Shown here: positions 58,782-64,000 of the stretch, piece after piece
Layout: every line of letters starts with the position of its first letter
Position numbering within the stretch: position 1 is the first letter of the stretch
The notes under the pieces: generated by a model
Database searches by the model: none
What the model saw: the letters and a program-made list of their open reading frames with translations, nothing else
What the model was told of the DNA's origin: nothing
NCBI RefSeq assembly: GCF_000154785.2
Contig: NC_015730.1
Coordinates: forward strand, 3,162,001 to 3,226,000
Source of the DNA: Roseobacter litoralis Och 149
GTDB taxonomy: Bacteria > Pseudomonadota > Alphaproteobacteria > Rhodobacterales > Rhodobacteraceae
DNA: 64,000 bases
Direction: 5' to 3'
Translations under genes and position numbers: made by a program

Positions 58782-60752
58782 ATGGCAAGACCTTTGATGT
58801 TCGCGATCTTCGCGCTCTTTCTGAGCGTATGTTCCGCGTGGGGCGAGACGGCTCCCGACGCTGAAATGGCCCGCGCATTGGTGGGGGCGGACACAGCGCA
58901 GGTGCTGGTGCAAAGACAAGAAGCACCTCTGCCCCTCTGGCAAGTTCTGGACGCGGGCGACCGCCGCGTGATGGGGCACATCGCATCCACTTGGGAAGTG
59001 CTGAAATCCACCGGTTATTCAGGCAAACCGCTGGATATTCTGGTCGCTGTGGACGGTGCAGGTGCCATCACCGGGGCGCGTTTGATTGAACATGCAGAAC
59101 CTATCCTGACGCTGGGTATATCGGATCAGGACATTGCCGATTATGTGGACGGATTCGCGGGCTTGCGCATGGGCGCGCAGGGCCTTGAGGGCGACGCGCC
59201 CGACATCATCAGTCGCGCGACTGTGTCCACGGGGGTGATTCGCGATTCAATTCTGCACACCGCGCGGTTGCTGGCCCATTCGGATCGCGGAGGCATTGAC
59301 CGTGTGTCTTTTGAACCTGCGAACTGGGCCAGTTTGACCCAGATGGGCGCTTTCGCCACCCAAAGCGTGAGCCTGCGCGATGCGCGCGCCGCCTTGCCCG
59401 ATGCAAATCCGCCGATCCCCGACAAGGACGGCATATTCCTTGAGACGTGGATCAGCGTGCTGGACCCGGCCACGATCGGGCAGAACCTGTTGGGCGCGCA
59501 GGGGTTTCGCCGCGCCATTGCCGCTCTGCCCGCAGATCATGACGCCCTGCTGATCGCCAGCCGGGGTCTGCACTCGCACCGCGGCACCGCGTGGCGCAGG
59601 TCCGGGGTTTTCGACCGGGTCATGCTCGAACAGGACGGGCGGCAATTCACGCCGCTGTCATCAGGTTACCAGCGCCTGAACCAGTTCGAACCGGACGACG
59701 CGCCAGAGGTGAAAGAGGCCAGCCTCTTTGCCATTCCACGTGACCAGATCAACCTCGCCGAACCTTTCACCGTGACCATTTCGGCCACCCGTGGCGATGT
59801 GGTTTTCCCCATCTCGGTGCCGTTTGAGCTGGGTGCAGCCTTCGTGACTCCCGCCGCCGCCATGCCAGTCCCACCGCCTGCATGGCAAGCGGCATGGCAG
59901 CAAAAGCAAGGGCCCCTGATCGGGCTTGCGGTGATGCTTGGCACGCTCTTTACGATCCTGTTTTTCCAAGACGCCTTTGTGAAACGCCCGCGCCTCTGGT
60001 TGTGGACGCGGATGGGTTTTCTGTCTGTCACATTCGTATGGCTGGGGCTGGTCCTCGGCGCGCAGCTGTCCGTGGTGCAGGTGGTCGCCTTTGTCCATTC
60101 GCTGCTGAACGGGTTCAAGTGGGAAGTCTTCCTGATCGAACCGCTGATCTTTGTGCTCTGGGGGTTCACGGCCCTTGGTTTGCTGTTCTGGGGCCGGGGT
60201 GTTTTTTGTGGCTGGCTGTGCCCATTTGGAGCGCTGCAGGAGTTGTCAAACCAAGCCGCGCGCCGTCTCGGCATCAAACAGATCGCCGTGCCGCATGCTG
60301 TGCATGAACGGCTGTGGATCATCAAATACACGCTGTTTCTGGCGATCCTCGGCCTGTCGTTTTATTCGATGAAAGACGCGTTGATCCTCGCCGAGGCGGA
60401 GCCGTTCAAGACCGCGATTTCCCTTCGGTTCGTGCGCAGCTGGCCCTTCCTGCTGTTTGTCGGTGCGATCCTGTTCGTGGGGCTTTTCGTTGAGAGGGCC
60501 TATTGCCGCTACCTCTGCCCGCTGGGGGCTGCGCTTGCGATCCCGGCCAAGCTGAAAATCTTTGACTGGCTGCGCCGGCGTCCCCAATGCGGACGCGAAT
60601 GTCGCCTGTGTGAACAACAATGCACCGTGGGCGCCATCGACCCGCTCGGGCGCATCAATCCAAACGAATGCATCCTCTGTCTTCGCTGTCAGATGATCTT
60701 TCACGAGCCGCACACCTGTACGGTTCTCAAACGTCGCAATCGCGCGGCATAA
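58782..60752 (+). CDS. nirI: NirI (NosR/NirI-family polyferredoxin membrane flavoprotein)
   Basis: The 656-residue protein has a signal or anchor helix (MARPLMFAIFALFLSVCSAW) and an FMN-binding periplasmic domain (about residues 75-170, with the FMN-attachment-like Thr near RATVSTGVIRDSILH). About five or six membrane helices follow with CGWLCPFG and CRYLCPLG motifs, and a C-terminal 4Fe-4S-like cysteine set (CGRECRLCEQQC, CILCLRC). NirI is required for nirS expression or activity in Paracoccus, where it also lies between nir and nor. The ATG after GGAAAG is preferred to an upstream GTG. The usual partner NirX is not found next to it. Confidence 0.88.
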   Translation: MARPLMFAIFALFLSVCSAWGETAPDAEMARALVGADTAQVLVQRQEAPLPLWQVLDAGDRRVMGHIASTWEVLKSTGYSGKPLDILVAVDGAGAITGARLIEHAEPILTLGISDQDIADYVDGFAGLRMGAQGLEGDAPDIISRATVSTGVIRDSILHTARLLAHSDRGGIDRVSFEPANWASLTQMGAFATQSVSLRDARAALPDANPPIPDKDGIFLETWISVLDPATIGQNLLGAQGFRRAIAALPADHDALLIASRGLHSHRGTAWRRSGVFDRVMLEQDGRQFTPLSSGYQRLNQFEPDDAPEVKEASLFAIPRDQINLAEPFTVTISATRGDVVFPISVPFELGAAFVTPAAAMPVPPPAWQAAWQQKQGPLIGLAVMLGTLFTILFFQDAFVKRPRLWLWTRMGFLSVTFVWLGLVLGAQLSVVQVVAFVHSLLNGFKWEVFLIEPLIFVLWGFTALGLLFWGRGVFCGWLCPFGALQELSNQAARRLGIKQIAVPHAVHERLWIIKYTLFLAILGLSFYSMKDALILAEAEPFKTAISLRFVRSWPFLLFVGAILFVGLFVERAYCRYLCPLGAALAIPAKLKIFDWLRRRPQCGRECRLCEQQCTVGAIDPLGRINPNECILCLRCQMIFHEPHTCTVLKRRNRAA

Positions 60753-60775
60753 TCCTGATCTGAAAGGACAAATAC

Positions 60776-61153
60776 ATGTTCCAGAAACTCACAATCGGCC
60801 TGCTGGCCCTGACCCTCGCGGCCCCTGCGTTCGCCTCGGGTGATCCAGCCAGCGGCGAAAAAGTCTTTCGCAAATGCAAAGCCTGTCACGCCGTGGGCGA
60901 AGACGCCAAAAACAAGGTGGGCCCCACGCTGAACGGCATCATTGGGGCCGCTGCGGGGGCTAATCCTGATTTCAAATATTCGGATGCGCTGATGACGATG
61001 GCCGGTGACGGTCTGGTGTGGACCGAAGAGGAAATGGCGGCTTTCCTCAAAAAACCCAAGGAATACATGCCCAAGACCAAGATGAGCTTTGCGGGTCTGC
61101 GGAAAGACGACGATATCGCGGACGTCATCGCCTATCTCGCGACCTTCAACTGA
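60776..61153 (+). CDS. Class I cytochrome c (c550/c2-like)
   Basis: The 125-residue periplasmic cytochrome has a signal peptide (MFQKLTIGLLALTLAAPAFA), an early CKACH motif (Cys34-Cys37-His38), GPTLNGI after the heme and an axial Met in KTKMSFAGL. It lies 23 bp after nirI and probably carries electrons from the bc1 complex to NirS or NorCB. The soluble class I pattern of about 105 mature residues fits c550-type. In some clusters this slot holds nirX or a cupredoxin gene. Confidence 0.88.
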   Translation: MFQKLTIGLLALTLAAPAFASGDPASGEKVFRKCKACHAVGEDAKNKVGPTLNGIIGAAAGANPDFKYSDALMTMAGDGLVWTEEEMAAFLKKPKEYMPKTKMSFAGLRKDDDIADVIAYLATFN

Positions 61154-61160
61154 GCCCAGC

Positions 61161-61174
61161 TTGACTTTTGTTAA
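61161..61174 (+). promoter_or_regulatory. NNR/DNR box upstream of norC
   Basis: TTGAC-TTTT-GTTAA, centred about 69 nt before the norC ATG. A -41.5 start point would leave a leader of about 28 nt. The 3' half overlaps the left arm of the following hairpin. Confidence 0.75.
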
Positions 61175-61195
61175 GGCGGCAACGCGCCGCCTTAA
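61171..61195. repeat. Perfect 10-bp hairpin upstream of norC
   Basis: TTAAGGCGGC (61171-61180) pairs with GCCGCCTTAA (61186-61195), loop AACGC. It lies 18 nt after the cytochrome c stop with no T tract. It may end or protect the upstream message, and it overlaps the norC NNR box by 4 nt. Confidence 0.6.
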
Positions 61196-61236
61196 CCATC
61201 GTGTTTTCATAGGCCTGCTATCAAAAGGAGCAAAGG

Positions 61237-61689
61237 ATGCGTGACGTTCTCACGACTTCCATGGCCCGTAACATATTCTATGGCGGGTCATTATTTTTCA
61301 TACTCATCTTTGTCGGACTTTCGGTCCATTCACACAGATATATCGTGACCACCTCGACGGATGCAGCCACGCTGACCGAAGGGGTCGAGCACGGCAAAAA
61401 CCTGTGGGAAATCCACGGCTGTGTGAACTGTCACACCATCCTTGGCGAAGGGGCGTACTTTGCGCCTGAGCTGGGCAACGTGATGACACGCTGGGGCGTC
61501 GAAGATGACCCCGAGGCCGCGTTCGAGACCCTCAAGGGGTGGATGGACGCCATGCCCACCGGCATCGAGGGGCGCCGTCAGATGCCAAACTTTGGCCTGA
61601 ACGACGAAGAGTACCGCGCGTTGAGCGACTTCCTGCTGTGGACCAACACGATCCGCAATCAGGACTGGCCACCGAACGACGCTGGATAA
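61237..61689 (+). CDS. norC: Nitric oxide reductase subunit C
   Basis: The 150-residue membrane-anchored cytochrome c subunit of NorCB has one N-terminal helix (residues 12-32) and heme motif CVNCH (Cys62-Cys65-His66). A Met ligand is likely in RRQMPNFGL. It passes electrons to NorB for reduction of NO to N2O. AAGGAG lies before the start and norB begins 9 bp after the stop. Confidence 0.96.
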   Translation: MRDVLTTSMARNIFYGGSLFFILIFVGLSVHSHRYIVTTSTDAATLTEGVEHGKNLWEIHGCVNCHTILGEGAYFAPELGNVMTRWGVEDDPEAAFETLKGWMDAMPTGIEGRRQMPNFGLNDEEYRALSDFLLWTNTIRNQDWPPNDAG

Positions 61690-61698
61690 GGAAACACC

Positions 61699-63069
61699 AT
61701 GAAGTACCAATCTCAATCCATTGCCCTTGTCTACTTTGCCGTAGCGCTCGGGCTGTTTGCCATTCAGGTTTCGGGGGGTCTGCTGCTGGGCTGGATCTAT
61801 GTCAGCCCCAACTTCCTGTCCGAAATCCTGCCCTTCAACATCGTGCGCATGCTGCACACAAACTCCCTGATCGTCTGGCTGCTGCTGGGTTTCATGGGGG
61901 CGGCATACTTTGTCATCCCCGAGGAGTCAGAGCGTGAAATACACTCGCCCCTGCTGGCCTACATCCAGCTGGCGATCATGGTGCTGGGCACGCTCGGCGT
62001 TGTTGTGACCTATCTGTTCAACCTCTTTGAGGGCAACTGGCTGTTGGGAAAAGAGGGACGCGAGTTCCTTGAACAACCCGTCTGGGTCAAAATGGGCATC
62101 GTCGTGGCCGCGCTGATCTTCATGTACAACATCACCATGACCGTGTTGCAGGGCCGCAAGACCGCAATCACCAACGTGCTGCTGCTGGGTCTGTGGGGGC
62201 TGACGCTGCTGTTCCTCTTTGCTTTCTACAACCCGTCGAACCTCGCGCTGGACAAGATGTACTGGTGGTACGTCGTTCACCTGTGGGTCGAGGGCACGTG
62301 GGAGTTGATCATGGCCTCCGTACTGGCATTCCTGATGCTCAAACTGACAGGTGTTGACCGTGAGATCATCGAAAAATGGCTCTATCTGATCGTCGCCACC
62401 GCGCTGTTCTCGGGCATTCTCGGCACCGGCCACCACTATTTCTGGATCGGGACACCGGGCTACTGGCAGTGGATCGGATCCGTATTCTCAGCCCTCGAAG
62501 TCGTTCCTTTCTTTGGCATGATGGCCTTTGCCTTTGTCATGGTCTGGAAGGGCCGCAAGGATCACCCCAACAAGGCCGCTCTCCTGTGGTCGCTGGGCTG
62601 CGCCACGCTGGCGTTCTTCGGGGCCGGTGTCTGGGGCTTTCTGCATACGCTGCACGGGATCAACTACTACACCCACGGCACGCAGATCACCGCAGCGCAT
62701 GGGCACCTTGCCTTCTTTGGGGCCTATGTATCGCTGAACCTCGCGATCTTCAGCTATGCCTTCCCGATCCTGCGTAAGCGTGATCCCTACAATCAGGTGC
62801 TGAACATGGCGTCCTTCTGGCTGATGGCAGGTGGTATGACCTTCATGACCTTTGTGCTGACCTTTGCAGGCACGGTCCAAACCCATGCACAGCGCGTGCA
62901 GGGCGACTATTTCATGGATGTTCAGGATGCGATCACCATCTTCTACTGGATGCGGTTCGGCTCCGGCATCGCCGTTGTGCTCGGGGCGCTGCTGTTCATC
63001 TACGCCGTGGCAGTCCCCCGCAAGGAGATCATCTCGCCCAGCGACAAACAACCGGTGGCTGCGGAATGA
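61699..63069 (+). CDS. norB: Nitric oxide reductase subunit B
   Basis: The 456-residue heme-copper-oxidase-type subunit has about 12 membrane helices. The conserved ligands include His in NIVRMLHTNSLIVW (low-spin heme), WWYVVHLWVEGTWE (Fe-B site with conserved Glu), GHHYFWIG, and AAHGHLAFFGAYVSLNLAIF (heme b3 and b). It reduces 2 NO to N2O. It overlaps norQ by 4 nt (ATGA). Confidence 0.97.
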   Translation: MKYQSQSIALVYFAVALGLFAIQVSGGLLLGWIYVSPNFLSEILPFNIVRMLHTNSLIVWLLLGFMGAAYFVIPEESEREIHSPLLAYIQLAIMVLGTLGVVVTYLFNLFEGNWLLGKEGREFLEQPVWVKMGIVVAALIFMYNITMTVLQGRKTAITNVLLLGLWGLTLLFLFAFYNPSNLALDKMYWWYVVHLWVEGTWELIMASVLAFLMLKLTGVDREIIEKWLYLIVATALFSGILGTGHHYFWIGTPGYWQWIGSVFSALEVVPFFGMMAFAFVMVWKGRKDHPNKAALLWSLGCATLAFFGAGVWGFLHTLHGINYYTHGTQITAAHGHLAFFGAYVSLNLAIFSYAFPILRKRDPYNQVLNMASFWLMAGGMTFMTFVLTFAGTVQTHAQRVQGDYFMDVQDAITIFYWMRFGSGIAVVLGALLFIYAVAVPRKEIISPSDKQPVAAE

Positions 63070-63878
63070 ACATGCAATCTCCCACACTTGGCAAGGGGGC
63101 GGCTGACGCCCCCTTTTACATGCCACAAGGCTCCGAATGTGAGCTTTTTGAGGCGGCCTATGAAACCAATATGCCGCTTTTGCTTAAAGGGCCGACAGGG
63201 TGCGGCAAGACCCGCTTTGTCAGCCATATGGCTGCCCGCCTTGGTCGCCCGCTTTATACCGTGGCCTGTCATGACGATCTATCTGCGGCCGATCTGATCG
63301 GGCGCTATTTGCTCAAAGGCGGCGATACGGTTTGGGCCGATGGCCCGCTGACCCGTGCCGTGCGCGAAGGGGCGATCTGTTATCTCGATGAGGTCGTCGA
63401 GGCCCGCAAGGACGTCACCGTCGTGCTGCATCCGCTGACCGATGACCGGCGCATCCTGCCGATTGACCGCACTGGTGAAACGTTGGAGGCCGCGCCCGGC
63501 TTCATGCTGGTGGCCTCTTATAACCCCGGCTATCAGAATATCCTCAAAACGCTCAAACCCTCGACCCGGCAGCGGTTCTTGTCAGCCACTTTCGATTTCC
63601 CCCCGATGGATCAGGAGGTTGCGATTGTCGCGCAGGAAAGCGGGCTGGAGAGCGATCGTTGTCAGAACCTCGTGCGTCTTGCGGGCAAGTATCGCGCGCT
63701 CAAGGGTCAGGATATCGAGGAAGGTGTTTCAACCCGGCTGGTGATCTACACCGCAACGCTGATCGCCAAGGGCATGCCGCTCGAACAGGCCATCCACGCG
63801 GCGATGATCGAACCGCTGTCCGATGACGAGGACGTGCAGCAAGGCCTGAGCGACATCGTCACAGCAGTCTTTGGCTAA
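63066..63878 (+). CDS. norQ: NorQ, MoxR-type AAA+ ATPase for nitric oxide reductase assembly
   Basis: The 270-residue MoxR-family ATPase has Walker A GPTGCGKTR (residues 42-50), Walker B YLDEVVEAR, sensor 1 in VASYNPGYQ and arginine finger in PSTRQRF. With NorD it inserts the Fe-B ion and activates NorCB. It overlaps norB by 4 nt and precedes norD by 3 nt. Confidence 0.94.
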   Translation: MNMQSPTLGKGAADAPFYMPQGSECELFEAAYETNMPLLLKGPTGCGKTRFVSHMAARLGRPLYTVACHDDLSAADLIGRYLLKGGDTVWADGPLTRAVREGAICYLDEVVEARKDVTVVLHPLTDDRRILPIDRTGETLEAAPGFMLVASYNPGYQNILKTLKPSTRQRFLSATFDFPPMDQEVAIVAQESGLESDRCQNLVRLAGKYRALKGQDIEEGVSTRLVIYTATLIAKGMPLEQAIHAAMIEPLSDDEDVQQGLSDIVTAVFG

Positions 63879-63881
63879 CCT

Positions 63882-64000
63882 ATGTCGGACGCGTTGGAAC
63901 CTTGGGAGCCGGAAGAAACCATCGGCAAGATCTGGCACCGCTGGGCCAGCCATTTCGACGCGCCCGAACCCACACCCCCGCAGGCGGCTGTGCATCTGGA
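63882..64000 (+). CDS. norD: NorD, partial (N-terminal 39 codons)
   Basis: The frame begins MSDALEPWEPEETIGKIWHR, the typical NorD N-terminus, and runs past the right edge. NorD is a large von Willebrand A-domain protein that works with NorQ. ATG 63882 lies 3 nt after norQ. Confidence 0.85.
   Translation, partial: MSDALEPWEPEETIGKIWHRWASHFDAPEPTPPQAAVHL

Overview
The window looks like the chromosome of a denitrifying alphaproteobacterium of the Roseobacter group (Rhodobacteraceae/Roseobacteraceae). The main clues are a C4-type 5-aminolevulinate synthase, a TIGR02302/DUF4175 low-complexity protein beside lysA, argH followed by tiny lipoproteins, an ftsE-ftsX-plsC run, a TAXI-type TRAP transporter and a nirS/norCB cluster ordered much as in Paracoccus. 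The genus cannot be fixed from the sequence alone. Many neighbouring genes share TGATG or ATGA stop/start overlaps, which suggests tight translational coupling.

Layout. 1-2.5 kb (minus): ftsE, ftsX, plsC and a partial FMN-binding flavoprotein. 2.6-9.5 kb: a zinc-ribbon membrane protein (plus), then a minus-strand run argH, two small lipoproteins, DUF2834, lysA, DUF4175. 9.5-17.2 kb (plus): a TlpA-type thioredoxin, an endonuclease/exonuclease/phosphatase-fold protein carrying an insertion, an RND efflux adaptor and pump, and an aldo/keto reductase. 17.5-37.6 kb (minus): one 20-kb gene for a repeat protein of about 6,709 residues. 38.2-41.6 kb (minus): a TAXI-TRAP transporter. 41.8-43.5 kb (plus): a GMC oxidoreductase. 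43.7-47.3 kb: two family-2 glycosyltransferases and a flippase. 47.6-64 kb: the denitrification island.

The denitrification island has two divergent arms around 58.7 kb. The minus arm is nirS-nirE-nirC-nirF-nirDL-nirG-nirH-nirJ-nirN, then a two-domain CbiX/SirB-like chelatase, a two-helix membrane protein and hemA. Together these cover cytochrome cd1 nitrite reductase and nearly the whole heme d1 route: ALA supply, precorrin-2 formation (NirE), possibly iron insertion (CbiX-like), siroheme decarboxylation (NirDL/G/H), side-chain remodelling (NirJ) and late steps (NirF, NirN). The plus arm is nirI, a class I cytochrome c, norC, norB, norQ and the start of norD, giving nitrite to NO to N2O. Three TTGAC-N4-(G/A)T(C/T)AA boxes, upstream of nirS/nirI, norC and hemA, indicate shared control by an NNR/DNR/FNR-type regulator. 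An intrinsic-terminator-like hairpin sits between nirS and nirE.

The most unusual object is the giant protein. Reading its repeats by eye gives eight blocks of exactly seven roughly 57-residue repeats each, i.e. eight predicted seven-bladed beta-propellers separated by cadherin-like linkers. These are followed by about 13 cadherin/VCBS-like modules and three further repeats. It has no N-terminal signal peptide, no glycine-rich RTX nonapeptides, and no type I secretion genes in the window.
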